Assembly: GCA_016706225.1 (NCBI GenBank)
Contig: JADJKB010000005.1
Location: 1 to 64,000 of the forward strand
Direction: 5' to 3'
Source: Myxococcales bacterium
GTDB lineage: Bacteria; Myxococcota_A; Polyangia; Polyangiales; Polyangiaceae
DNA length: 64,000 nt
Shown here: positions 43,131 through 54,210 of the stretch, piece after piece
Layout of the letters: every line of letters begins with the position of its first letter
Numbering within the stretch: position 1 is the stretch's first letter
Notes under the pieces: model-generated
What the model saw: only the letters and a program-made list of their open reading frames with translations
The model's database searches: none
Told to the model about the DNA's origin: nothing
Program-made: the position numbers and the translations under genes

Positions 43131-44472
43131 ATGCGACCGCTCGACCTCGCCAAAGTCCTGTGGCGACGCTGGCGCTTCGCGCAGCGTGATCGCTGGAGCA
43201 AGGGCCGGCTGGAAGCGCACCAGGCCCAGCAGCTTCGCCGCCTGCGCGAGCACGCGTACGCACGTTCGCCTTTCTATCGGAGGTTCCACCAGGGCCTGGA
43301 GGGTCGTCCGCTCGGGAATCTGCCGGTGCTCACCAAGCGAGAGCTGATGTCCTCGTTCGACGAGCTCGTCACGGATCGCTCGTTGAGCCGCGAGCGAGTC
43401 GAGGCTTTCGCGGCATCTCTCCCGGTGGACGAGCTCCTGTTCGGTCGCTACCAGGTGGCGCTGACCTCGGGCAGTACGGGACTCAGGGTCTCTTCCTCTG
43501 GGATCGCGATGAATGGTGCACGGTGTTGGCTAGCTACGCCCGGGCCAATGACTGGGCGGCGTCCGCGCGGGCCTGACCGCAGGATCCGCATGGCGGTGGT
43601 GAGCTCGCGACGCCCTGGCACCAGTCCGCGCGGTCGCCGGGCGAGCCTGGAAAGGCCCATCGTCGACGCGATTCGACTTGATGCCACGGCGCCGCTCGCA
43701 GAGACCGTGGCGCAGCCTGAACCTCACCAGCCGCAACTGTTGGTCGCCTGCGTCCGTCGCGGGCTTGCTCGCCCAGGAGCAGCTCGGCTTGTCGCCTGCG
43801 CATCTCGCCCGAGGCGATCGTGCGCGTCGGAGGTACTCACCGAAGACTCGCGGCGGCGCATCGCGGCGGCTTGGGGCAAGCGGCCGTTCAACGTGTACGC
43901 GGCGACCGAGTCTGCCGGTATCGCTCGGAGTGGTGAGCAACACCGCGGGCTGCACTTGTACGGAAGATCTGGTGATCACCGAAGTCGTCGACGAGAAGAA
44001 CCGGCCAGTGCCGCCTGGGGTCGTTGGGGCGAAGATCCTGGTGACCGTGCTCTTCAGCCGAACGCAGCCGCTGATCCGCTACGAAATCAGCGACCGGTGT
44101 GCCTGGCGCGGGAGCGCTGCCCTGCGGTCGGCCGTTCGCGCTCCTCTCTGCAATAGAAGGACGAACGGAGGACGTGCTCCTGCCAGCGCGAGCCGGGGGG
44201 AACGATCGCCGTCCACCCCAACCTGTTTCACAACGCGCTCGAAGGGATCGGCGCTTCAGAGTGGCAGGTGGAACAGACGCACGAGGGGCTCGCGGTTCGG
44301 GTCGTCGATCCCATCGCGGCGGTCGACGTCCAGGCGCTCCGGCGTGCGGTGTTGGACGCGCTCGACGCTCCATGGCGTCGCGCCGGTCGGCGTGCGGGTT
44401 GACCGCGCGCAGGCCGTGTCGCGCACCCAGATCGGCAAAGCACCGCTCATCCGCGCGCTGGCTCCGCCGTAG
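43131..44472 (+). CDS. Phenylacetate-CoA ligase (PaaK)-like adenylate-forming enzyme, heavily frameshifted
   Basis: ATG 43131 opens MRPLDLAKVLWRRWRFAQRD with QLRRLREHAYARSPFYRRFH, the N-terminal block of PaaK-like CoF390/phenylacetate ligases. The nucleotide-binding loop VALTSGSTGLR follows at about residue 115. Later blocks appear in several frames: RIRMAVVSS, LRLDATAPLAE-like, SSEVLTE...RRRIAAAWGKRPFNVYAATESAGIA, EDLVITEVVDEKNRPVPPGV and LLVTVLFSRTQPLIRYE. At least five shifts are needed for a family-length protein of about 445 residues. It could be a true pseudogene, but neighbouring genes are equally broken, so poor sequence quality is as likely. Substrate unknown. Confidence 0.65.
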
Positions 44473-44514
44473 CAATGCCGGTCGCGCAAAGGTTGCGTTC
44501 ACCCGCGAACGAGC

Positions 44515-44550
44515 GTGACGCGCGCGATCACGGCTGATTGGATCCGTCAC
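44515..44550. promoter_or_regulatory. Paired GTGAC-N7-GTCAC-like sites before PAD copy 3
   Basis: GTGACGCGCGCGATCAC (44515-44531) and CTGATTGGATCCGTCAC (44534-44550) are offset by 19 bp. They end 62 and 43 bp before the -24 element, the same layout as in front of the kinase gene. Confidence 0.55.
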
Positions 44551-44592
44551 GCTCGCGACGGGTCGCTCTGCGATTTCTCGTCCCGGCACGCC

Positions 44593-44607
44593 GGGCACGC
44601 GCGGTGC
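44593..44607 (+). promoter_or_regulatory. Sigma54 promoter of PAD copy 3
   Basis: GGGCACGCGCGGTGC is GG, ten bases, GC. The predicted start is about 44619, with a 20-nt leader containing GGGAGAAGG. Confidence 0.6.
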
Positions 44608-44639
44608 ACTGGGGACGCGCGGATCGGGAGAAGGTGTCG

Positions 44640-46398
44640 ATGAAAAGAGTCTTCGTTGCGGCATGGCTCGCCGCGTCTGGCTTTTCCAGGCTGCGGTTCG
44701 AGCGATGGCGGTTCGCCCGGCAAGCAGCCGCCGGCGCCCATCGTCAACCTGGTCGCGGACAGCAATCGCAACGGGACACTGGACTTCGACGAGCCCAGCG
44801 AAGACGCCGGCGAAGACGCCTGGAGCCGGAACGCCGGCGCGGTGTTTCTCGTGAACCTGGACGACGACGACAGCGACGGCGTGGCGGACAACCAGGACGA
44901 GCTTGTCAATGGTGGGGCAGACGAGCTTGATCTAGCCCGCGTCGCCATCCAGGCGTGGCCCGCGGCGCCCGACAAGGCGTTCGGCAAGCTCGAAATCGAC
45001 GTCGCGGCGCCTGGGGTTCGTGCGGCTCTTCCGCCGCACGGCGGCGGGCTGGGCGCTGGTCGACGTCGCCCAAGCGCTGCCGCTCTCGGTGGAGGACCTT
45101 CGCGCCGGAGTCGAGCTCGGTCTCGAGGCCACGGACTTCGTGCGCTCCGCGACTCAACCGTGGCAGGGCCTCGCCACGCTCAGGCTCTCGGTCAGCGACG
45201 ACGCTGGCCCCATCGGTGACGATGCCGTTCAGCTACGCGCGGCGCCGTGGCTGATGAACCACAACTTGCGGCCGTTCGACACCGTGTACTTCAGCGAGTT
45301 CTCCCCGACCTTCGTGGAGACGATGACGAGTGCCGTCGAAGGCGCCGGCCTGGGCGCTCAAGTCATTGCCGGCAACTACACGGACGGCTGGGGCGACATC
45401 TGGTTCGAGGACTGGTTCCAGACGGGCTGGACCGCCATGCCGGCGGCGAACGGCGGGGTCCACGGGATGATCGTCTTCAATCCGCGGCCGTGGGGCCGCG
45501 ACCCGAACCCCGACCATCTGCCCTTGTCGTTCCTCAGGAATCGGATGCTCGGCCCGGACCGCGCGGTCGCCGTGCTGTTCAACGAGGCGAAAGAGCTCGG
45601 AACCGGCAATACCTACGATTCCCACGGCAACCACGAGGCGCTGCCGCCGTATGCCGATGCTCCGGCGGGGCGCTTGCTGCTCGGGTCGGGCATCAAGCAG
45701 AGCACGCGCGACTTCTACGCGGCCCAGCAGGTGCACGCCGATCTACCTGGATACGAGCTGGCTGATCGTCGGGCACATGGATAAGTCTACGCGGCGGTGC
45801 GCGCTGCGACCCCGCGTGGGTTCAAGATGATCCAGAACACGCCGTCGCTGTGCAAAAGCCTGTTCGAGAAGTGGCAAGCGGATGGGCAAGGTGAGGCGCC
45901 GATCTTCGAGGGAAAGGTCGACTTCGATTCCAAGCAGTGGAAGACGACGGTGGCCGAAGTACTCGGTGACGCCACGCTCATGGCGTGGAACCAGGAAGCG
46001 CAAGCAGCGATCGACCAGATGCACGACGCCTTGTCGGCAGAGGCCGGCCTGACCGACGAAGATTTCGTCGAAGTCCCGGTGTTCTACGAGGAGATCGACG
46101 GCGGCAAGATCGCGTACCTTCCGGACACCGCGAACATTCGAGTGCTCGGGGCCGGGCAAACCACGGTCTTCGCCCAGACCTTCGGGCCGATGATCGCCAG
46201 GGAAGACGTCTTTTTCCAAAGATCTGCTGGCGCGCCTCACAGACCCCGCGAAGCCTCGGGACCGATGGCAAGGGCCTGAGCGTCCAGTTCGCCGACTCGT
46301 GGGATTACCACGTGCTCCTGGGTGACGTTCACTGCGCTAGCAACTGGACCGCGCTGCCGACCGGCGCAGAGCCGAAGTGGTGGGACGCGGCGAACTGA
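44640..46398 (+). CDS. PAD-family protein, diverged copy 3 (several frameshifts)
   Basis: ATG 44640 (GGGAGAAGG upstream) starts MKRVFVAAWLAASGF, a lipoprotein-like signal that needs a shift to reach the CGSSDGGSPG linker. The PAD middle-domain Asp clusters follow (DSNRNGTLDFDEPSED, NLDDDDSDGVADNQDE), then FEDWFQTGWTAMPA, TYDSHGNHEALPPY and, across a one-base deletion near 45774, WLIVGHMDE with the His-x-Asp pair. The end reads GDVHCASNWTALPTGAEPKWWD with the catalytic Cys. All catalytic residues are recoverable, so the gene is probably functional in the organism. It is clearly divergent from copies 1 and 2 but keeps the same downstream partner. Shifts lie near 44700, 45020, 45775 and 46220. 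Confidence 0.8.
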
Positions 46399-46419
46399 GG
46401 CCTTCGAGGAGTAATCATC

Positions 46420-47359
46420 ATGCGCACATTCGGGAAGTGGGTCTTCGGTAGCGTGGTCGCGCTCGCGGCCGGGTTGGTGGCGCGTCCGTCGTTTGCCGAG
46501 GGCGCGGTGCTGACGCCGGGGGCGTTGGAGCCGGCGGCCCGCTCCGGTCTGGAGGCCCAGATCGCGGCAGCCCGCGCGCGTCGCCCGGCGACGTTTCGCG
46601 CGGTGCGAGCCGTCGACACGTTCCGTGGTCCGGCCCTTACGCAGTCTCGACGCAACCAGCCCACGGCCGCGCGGGCGTTCATGCGCCTCGGCCGAGATGC
46701 GCTGCTGCCGATGCTCGAGGTGATTGCCTGGAGCGCGGACCTGCGTGGGCTCGATGAAGCGCAGAAGCGTGCGCTGGGCGATGGCCCTCTCAGGCGGTTG
46801 CCGTCGCGCGAGACCGAGGGGCTGCTCCGGTGCTCGGGCGGTGTTCTCCAAGTCGCAGGACCCACGCTTCATCGCGACGGCGGCCGCGGGCCTTGGGATG
46901 CTGTGCCGTCCCGAGGATCGAGCGCTCCTTCTGTCCCATGCCGACGCCGGGAGCTCGCGTCGTGCAGCAGCCTTGGCGGGCATGGGTCACTGCCGATCGG
47001 TGGACGTGGTCGACAAGCTCACCGCGGCGCTGGCGGAGCCGTTGGACGACGAGACTGCGCAGGTGACCGCCCGCGCCCTCGGCTATGTCGGCTCCACCTG
47101 GGCGCTCGCCAGCGTGAAGCTCGATGCCAAACAGGCCGAAGTCATTCGCACGAAGGCCGCGGCGGCCTTGGTGCTCGCGTTTTCGCGTGCAAGCGCCCCG
47201 GCGCGCCGCGCCATCGCTCGCGCGCTCTTGATGGTCGAGCATCCGTCGGCGCTGCAACTGCTGCGCGAGGCGGAGCGAGCTGGATCGCCCAGCGTGCGTA
47301 CCGAAGCGTCAGCACTGCGGGCGCGTCTGGAGAAGAACCTCGCGCGCCCACGGCGCTGA
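46420..47359 (+). CDS. HEAT-repeat partner of PAD, diverged copy 3 (frameshifted)
   Basis: ATG 46420 lies 21 bp after PAD copy 3, with GAGGAGT upstream. The signal peptide MRTFGKWVFGSVVALAAGLV is cleaved near PSFAEG. The order seen in copies 1 and 2 is kept: a segment ending QSRRNQPTAARAF, GRDALLPMLEVIAW, then after a shift near 46790-46830 helical repeats FIATAAAGLGMLCRPEDRAL, AALAGMGHCRSVDVVD, VTARALGYVGSTWALASV and ARALLMVEHPSALQLLREAE. It ends at 47359 with a basic tail. Because the pairing survives such divergence, the HEAT protein is probably functionally tied to the deiminase. Confidence 0.78.
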
Positions 47360-47364
47360 GCCGG

Positions 47365-48062
47365 TCACATCCCGCCGTCCATCATTCCGCCGCCGCCGGT
47401 ACCCATGCCGCCGCCGGTACCCATGCCGCCGCTGCCGCCGCCGGTGCCCATGCCGCCGCCGGTGCCCATGCCGCCGCTGCCGCCCCCGCCCACCCCGCCG
47501 CCGCCGGCGCTGGTCTGCGTCGGGAAGCAGACGTCTGCGGTGGAATGTCCGGCCGCGTCCGGCTTCGGGAGGCACTCGTAGCCGTCTCGGCAATCCGCGT
47601 TGCTCGCGCAGAGCGCCAGGCACGTCTCGGTCGGCGCAAGCACGCACTTCCCGCCTACCTTTGCGGTCCCGCCGAGACCCGGATCGTTCGGGCAGTCGTG
47701 CCCGTGCTGTGCGCAGGCCGACACGGCGCAGTAGCCCCCGGCCAGTCCGTCAGGCACACGGTCGTTCCCGAGCCTCCTGCCGGACATTCTCCCGCGCTGG
47801 TGCAAGGGTCTCCAACCTTGCCTTGCCCTCCGTCGGTGGCGGCGCTTCCCCCGCCCGCGCTGGTGCCGCGCTTCCGCCCGCGCTGGCACCACCGCTCGAC
47901 TGGCACCGGCGCCACCGGCTCCACCGAGCCCTGCCCGCTTTCCGAGCTCTCACCTCCACACGCGGTGCCCATCGATGCAGCCAGAAGGCGCAGATCGTCT
48001 TTTGCACGGTCGATTTCTCCTGGACTGCGCGCGCGAGCGCGGACCGGGCGCTGGCAGTGCAA
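47365..48062 (-). CDS. Cys-rich lipoprotein with Gly-Met repeat tail (frameshifted)
   Basis: It converges with the HEAT gene, stops 6 bp apart. The C-terminal half is clean: SACAQHGHDCPNDPG, GGKCVLAPTETCLALCASNADCRDGYECLP, then a tail of GGMGTGG repeats ending MMDGGM (47380-47510). The N-terminal part is in another frame (LLAASMGTACGGESSESGQG, VGDPCTSAGECPAGGSGTTV) and needs one or two shifts to join. Paired Cys and a Gly-rich spacer are typical of myxobacterial cell-surface lipoproteins. The exact start is not certain; 48062 is the upstream limit of the frame. Function unknown. Confidence 0.6.
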
Positions 48063-48079
48063 TCTCCGTACCGAAAGCG

Positions 48080-49132
48080 TCAGGGCATTGCGCCGTTGCG
48101 GTGCCAGTGCGAGATCCCGTTGGGTTTGGTTCCGACCGCGATGGTCGCCACCGTTTCCATCTTCGCCGTGTCGACCACCGACACGGAGTTGTCGGACAGG
48201 TTGGTGACGTAGGCGAGCCCGCCGTCGTCGCTCAGGACGACGCCGTGCGCTCCCTGGCCCACGAAGACCGTTCCGACCACCTTCGCCGCCTCCACGTCCA
48301 GCGCATAGAGTCGGTTCGAAGCCGGCCGCCCGAGCAAGAGCGCCCTTGGTCGCAGACCCAGAGCGTCTTGCCGTCGGGTGAAGGATAAGAGCTGCACCGG
48401 ACCCTGAGACTCGGCCGGCAGCGCGATGCGCGTGAGCTGCTGCGTGTCGATCTCGTAGCGCACGACTTCTTTGGTGTCGTAGAGCGACACGAACACGTAT
48501 CTCCCACTCGGCGCGCAGGCGGTCTGGACGGCGACGCCGCCGACGTCGATCTCGCTAACGGTTGCGGAGGCCGGGTCCAGCCTCGCGAGGTTCTTCGCCG
48601 TCATGTTTGCGATCCAGAGCTGGTCGCGACACCAACGCATCCCGGGGTCCGCGATCGGCCCCCAGATCGATGCTGCGTAGGAGCGTCCTGGCCTGCGCGT
48701 CGAGCCGAGCACGGCGTTGCCCTCGTTCGCTGATGTAGGCGCGAGATGATGATGGATTGAACACGACATGAGCGACATGGAACCGGTTCCCAGCTCGATG
48801 TCGCCGACGAGCTGATTGGACTCGGGATCGATGACGAAAGCCTTCTCCATCCCGCCTTCCGTCATCGGCGCAGCCGCCACCCAGACGCTCTTGCCGTCCG
48901 GTGCGGCCTGCACGTTGTGCGGCATGTACATGTCGGGGCTCGTGGGCAGCACGATGCTGGCCAAGAGCGTGTTCTTGGTCTCTTCGATCACCGACACCGT
49001 GCCGCTGTCCTCGTCCGCAACGAAGACGTGATCCCTCGCGCTGCTCGTCGCCGGCCCTGCAGCGTCTCCTCCGCCGCATCCTGCAACCCACCAGGTCAAC
49101 ACCACCGCGAACGACACTCGAACCCGTTGCAT
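48080..49132 (-). CDS. YVTN-type beta-propeller lipoprotein
   Basis: ATG 49132 gives MQRVRVSFAVVLTWWVAGC, a lipoprotein signal; the product is about 350 residues. Repeated blades of the cytochrome-d1/YVTN type are visible: VFVADEDSGTVSVIEE, KAFVIDPESNQLVGDIELG, LWIANMTAKNLARLDPASAT, YVFVSLYDTKEVVRYEIDT, LYALDVEAAKVVGTVFVGQG, LAYVTNLSDNSVSVVDTAKM. Short out-of-frame stretches near 48690-48770 and 48335-48385 break two blades without ending the frame, probably paired indels. No active-site residues are apparent; a binding or scaffold role is usual. It is divergent from the kinase gene and shares the control region with the two dyads. Confidence 0.78.
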   Translation of the reverse strand: MQRVRVSFAVVLTWWVAGCGGGDAAGPATSSARDHVFVADEDSGTVSVIEETKNTLLASIVLPTSPDMYMPHNVQAAPDGKSVWVAAAPMTEGGMEKAFVIDPESNQLVGDIELGTGSMSLMSCSIHHHLAPTSANEGNAVLGSTRRPGRSYAASIWGPIADPGMRWCRDQLWIANMTAKNLARLDPASATVSEIDVGGVAVQTACAPSGRYVFVSLYDTKEVVRYEIDTQQLTRIALPAESQGPVQLLSFTRRQDALGLRPRALLLGRPASNRLYALDVEAAKVVGTVFVGQGAHGVVLSDDGGLAYVTNLSDNSVSVVDTAKMETVATIAVGTKPNGISHWHRNGAMP

Positions 49133-49226
49133 GCATTACCTCCGCACTCCGGTATAGCTAACGGTGCCGAGATCCGCTCGCACGCGTACTCGCAAGCATG
49201 ATGCCCGTCAGACCAGCCTGCGACTT

Positions 49227-49262
49227 GTGACGGCCTTGGTCACAGGTGATGTCCCGAGTCAC
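49227..49262. promoter_or_regulatory. Tandem GTGAC-N7-GTCAC sites before the kinase operon
   Basis: GTGACGGCCTTGGTCAC (49227-49243) and GTGATGTCCCGAGTCAC (49246-49262), 19 bp apart start to start, lie 64 and 45 bp before the sigma54 -24 element. This suggests an autoregulatory activator site. Confidence 0.65.
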
Positions 49263-49306
49263 GATGCGGAGATGCCGGAGCCGTCCAGCCAGACTGTGCA
49301 GAGCCT

Positions 49307-49321
49307 GGGCACGTGCATTGC
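49307..49321 (+). promoter_or_regulatory. Sigma54 promoter of the kinase-regulator operon
   Basis: GGGCACGTGCATTGC matches GGCACG-N4-TTGC exactly in both halves. The predicted start is about 49333, a 10-nt leader. Confidence 0.7.
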
Positions 49322-49342
49322 ACGAGCGACGGCAGGCACGCG

Positions 49343-50807
49343 ATGACTCGAGTACGCGGGATCTTCTCGGGCACATCGGCGCGACTCACCGCGGCGTTCA
49401 TGGCCGTGCTGGCGCTGTTTGCCGTCGCCTTGTGGATCGCCCTCTCCACCTTCCAGCGCCTCGGTGTCGCAGAGGCGGAGGTCGCGGAGCTGGAGGACGC
49501 CAGGCACGCTGGCCACGCCGTCGCTGCGGCGATCCGCGAGCAGTACATCCACCAAGCCCACACCATCATCAGCTGGGACCGCTCGCACCTCGCTCACTAC
49601 GAAGACGCCGCGCGGAACACCGCGCGCTGCGACGCGTCGGCTGCAGGAGATGGCCCAGAGCGACGAGCACCGCACCCGGACCCTGGAGATCGCGCGGCTC
49701 GTCGCCCAGGTCGACGGGTCGTTCAAGGCCCGCGTCTTGCCGGGCGTGGAAGCCAGCGACAAGGCGGCCGTGGCTCGTGGTCACGACGAGACAGAGAGGC
49801 TCGTGGGCCAGGTCGTCCAGATGAGCGAAGGACTCAATCGAGAGCTCGAGCGCTTCAGCATGGAGGCTCGGGAGCGCGAACGTGGCATGCGTGAGCGCGC
49901 GAGACTGGCGTTCATCGGTTGCTTCGCGCTCGCGATTGCGCCTCGCCGCGCTGCTCGGCTTCGTCATGATCCGTTCGATCCGCACCGCCTCGGGCTCGCG
50001 CGAAGGTGCGGCTCACATCGCGCGTGGCGATCTGTCGACCCAGATCCGCCTCGAAGGCTCCGACGAGTTCTCCGACCTCGCGGATGCGTTCAACCAGATG
50101 GCCGCCGACCTGCAGCGTCATCAGGACAGCGCCGTGCGCTCGCAGAAGCTCGCCACGGTTGGTCAAGTCGTGGCCGGCGTGGCGCACGAGATCAACAACC
50201 CGCTGGGCGTGATCCTCGGGTATCTGAAGCTCATGCGCAAGAACGCGACCCTGACCGAGCTCGCCGGCGAGGAGCTGAGGATCGTCGAGGACGAGGCCCA
50301 CCAGTGCCAGAGGATCGTGCGCGAGCTGCTCGATCTGGCGCGGCCGCCCCGCTTCGAAGGCTACCCCGTGGACCTGGGGGAGCTCGTGAAAGAGTCCGTC
50401 GAGCGCTTGGGCGAGTCCAAAAGAGGCGCCGCAGGCGTCGAGGTCGAGTGCTCGGGCGTGTCGCTGGTCCGCGGTGACCAGACCCAGTTACGCGAGGTGG
50501 TCGCAAACCTCTTGATTAACGCCATGGAGGCCGGCGGTGAGCACGTAGAAGTGCACGTCGTGGGACGGAACGGTGGTGTGCAGCTCGAGGTGAGCGACAC
50601 TGGGGTGGGCATGGACGCAGCGGTGCGCGAACGCGCCTTCGAGCCGTTCTTCACCACCAAGCCCCGGGGCACGGGGCTCGGTCTGGCCGTGACCCAGGCC
50701 ATCGTCCACGCTCACGGCGGGGAGATTTCCATCGACTCCAATGAGGGCCACGGCACGCGAGTGCGCGTTGACTTGCCGGCGGTCGCGCGTACGCCGGAGG
50801 CGCGCGC

Positions 50808-50811
<4 letters not shown>
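49343..50811 (+). CDS. Membrane sensor histidine kinase of a sigma54 two-component system (frameshifted)
   Basis: ATG 49343 opens MTRVRGIFSGTSARLTAAFM and TM1 (LALFAVALWIALSTF). A helical periplasmic region of about 150 residues follows; REQYIHQAHTIISWDRSHLAHY is rich in His and may bind metal. After shifts near 49615 and 49935 come TM2 (LAALLGFVMI), a HAMP linker (ARGDLSTQIRLEGSDEFSDL), the HisKA box VVAGVAHEINNPLGVILGYL with the phosphorylated His, and the ATPase domain: N box NLLINAMEAGG, G1 DTGVGMD, F box EPFFTTK, G2 GTGLGLA. About 490 residues. It overlaps the regulator gene by ATGA. Signal type is inferred from the copper genes around it. Confidence 0.85.
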
Positions 50812-52194
<1,383 letters not shown>

Positions 52195-52232
52195 CGCAGG
52201 CGTCCCGCTGTGGGGAAATGGCAGCCATCGCA

Positions 52233-52249
52233 GTGACCCTCTTGGTCAC
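52233..52249. promoter_or_regulatory. GTGAC-N7-GTCAC dyad upstream of the multicopper oxidase
   Basis: GTGACCCTCTTGGTCAC, 56 bp before the gene. A TGGACAAGCTGCGC stretch (52269-52282) is one base short of a sigma54 box; given the indels nearby this may be a sequencing gap. Confidence 0.5.
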
Positions 52250-52304
52250 AGGTAGCCCTGCGCGACCGTGGACAAGCTGCGCGTTCCTCGCTACGGGAGT
52301 CGGT

Positions 52305-53647
52305 ATGGTCAGCAGACGGGACATTCTCGTAGGCGGCGCCGTCGCGGGCGGCGCCTCACTTCTCTCTCGCGCCGAGCGCGCCGCTGCCGCGCAGGCGCCG
52401 GGAACCGGACGCGGCTGGGAGAGATCCTACAGCGGCGGCCCGCTCGACGCGGCGCCCGAGTCTCCCGGCATGCCCGGCAAGGACTACACACCGGTGATCA
52501 CGCCGAACGGCGCGGCGCTGCCGTGGAAGGTCGTGGACGGCGTCAAGGTCTACCACCTGATCGCCGAAGAGGTGCTGCACGAGCTCGCGCCCGGCATCAA
52601 GGCGCACTGCTGGGGGTACAACGGCCGCGTCCACGGGCCGACGATCGAGGCCGTCGAAGGCGATCGCGTGCGCATCTACGTGACGAACAAGCTCGACGCG
52701 CCGACCTCGGTTCATCCGCACGGGGTCTTCCTGCCGAACGGCATGGACGGCGTGGGTGGGCTCACTCAGGGCGTGATCAAGAAGGGCGAAACGTTCAAGT
52801 ACGAGTGGACGTTCCGCCAGCACGGAACGCTCATGTACCACTCGCACCACGACGAGATGACGCAGATGGCGATGGGCATGATGGGGCTCATCGTCGTCCA
52901 TCCGCGCCGGCCGAGCCCTGCTTACCGGGTCGATCGCGACTTCGCGATCATGCTCAGCGAGTGGAAGATCACACCGGGGACGATGCGCCCCGATCCCAAC
53001 GAGATGACGGACTTCAACATGCTCACCATGAACGCCAAGGCGTTCCCGGGCACGGCGCCGCTCGTGGTCAAGAAGGGCGACCGCGTCCGGGTCCGCTTCG
53101 GCAACTTGAGCGCGATGGACCACCATCCGATCCATCTGCACGGCCACTACTTCAAGATCACGGCGACCGACGGCGGCCCGATCCCCTGTCGGCTCAGTGG
53201 CCCGGAGACCACGGTGCTGGTACCGGTGGGCAGCACGCGGTGACATCGAGCTCGTGGCGGACAACCCCGGCGACTGGGCCTTCCATTGCCACATGACGCA
53301 CCACGTGATGAATCAGATGGGCCACGGCGCCCAATATGATCGGCGTGAAGGAGGGCAGGGTTGGCGCGAGTCCAGCGGCTCGTCCCGGGCTACATGCCGA
53401 TGGGCCAGCACGGAATGGGCGACATGGCGGAGATGGGCATGCCTGTCCCGAAGAACAGCATCCCGATGGTCGGTGCGCGAGGGCCCTTCGACTACATCAC
53501 GATGGGAGGGATGTTCACCTTGCTCAAGGTGCGCGAGAACCTGAGCAGCTACGACGGCGACCCAGGCTGGTACGCGCACCCGAAGGGCACCATCGCGGGC
53601 GCGCGACGCCGGCCGAGCTCAGCGCGACGGCATCGGGGAAGCGATGA
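52305..53647 (+). CDS. Multicopper oxidase of the CopA/CueO type, Tat-exported (frameshifted)
   Basis: Multicopper oxidases oxidise Cu(I) or organic substrates with reduction of O2 to water. ATG 52305 gives MVSRRDILVGGAVAGGASLL, a twin-arginine signal. All four copper motifs are present: HPHGVFLPNG, HGTLMYHSHHDEM, HPIHLHGHYFK and, after a shift near 53240, WAFHCHMTHHVMNQMGHG. Further shifts near 53345 and 53605 lead into a Met-rich segment (GYMPMGQHGMGDMAEMGMP) and the stop at 53647. About 447 residues. Met-rich stretches are typical of cuprous oxidases. It overlaps the next gene by ATGA, forming an operon with HMBD and TolC genes downstream of the two-component system. Confidence 0.88.
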
Positions 53648-54210
53648 GCGCGTTCGCTCGACAGCGCTCTCGGCGGCCGCGCTTCGGGTGCGTCTCGACG
53701 ACCCTCGAGGTCTCGCAGAACGATCCCGCGAACCCCGACGCGCCCGGCGCCTCGCCACCGGAAACGAGCCGAGCGCTGGCGGCAGGGTTCGATCCCTTCG
53801 AAGGCGAAGCAGCCTCGGGACACGAAGGCCATGCTGCACACGGCGCTGCCCCTCCGCCCGACGCAGGGGGCCCAATCTGGTCGTGCTCGATGCATCCGGA
53901 GATCGAGCGCTCGGGTCCGGGGAAGTGTCCGATCTGCGGCATGCGCCTGATCGAGAAGCCACGGGCCGGCGGCGAAGGCGGAGTCGGCGCGCCAGACCCG
54001 CGCCCGACCGCGGACACGGAGGCAAGCCGTGATCCGATTCGCTGCGATGTCCGTGTTCGCGCTCTCGACCGTGGCGTGCGTCGGACAGGACGCCGGCTAC
54101 TCCGACGTTCGCCGACTGGTTTCCGAGCGCGCGGGCCGACGTGCGCTGGCGCCACGTCGATGGAACCGCGACCTCCGACCAGGTCCGGCGCTTGCTCGGC
54201 GCGCCGCTGA
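53644..54210 (+). CDS. Heavy-metal-binding (HMBD, CPMHP-type) domain protein
   Basis: ATG 53644 overlaps the oxidase stop. The product carries an Ala/His linker (GHEGHAAHGAAPPP) and one heavy-metal-binding domain, IWSCSMHPEIERSGPGKCPI then CGMRLIEK, at about residues 79-104. These domains occur at the front of RND adaptors and Cu ATPases. The frame stays open to 54210, but the TolC-like gene begins at GTG 54029, and the end in the other frame (GGKP at 54032) would give the usual 4-bp overlap. A shift and an earlier end are therefore likely. No obvious signal peptide at this start; export is uncertain. Confidence 0.65.
   Translation: MSAFARQRSRRPRFGCVSTTLEVSQNDPANPDAPGASPPETSRALAAGFDPFEGEAASGHEGHAAHGAAPPPDAGGPIWSCSMHPEIERSGPGKCPICGMRLIEKPRAGGEGGVGAPDPRPTADTEASRDPIRCDVRVRALDRGVRRTGRRLLRRSPTGFRARGPTCAGATSMEPRPPTRSGACSARR

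Noticed and set aside
52269..52282. Sigma54 box for the multicopper oxidase
   Set aside because: The spacer between GG and GC is 9 rather than 10 bases, and the dyad-to-box distance (20 bp) does not fit the 42-64 bp layout seen elsewhere. Left as a possibility only.
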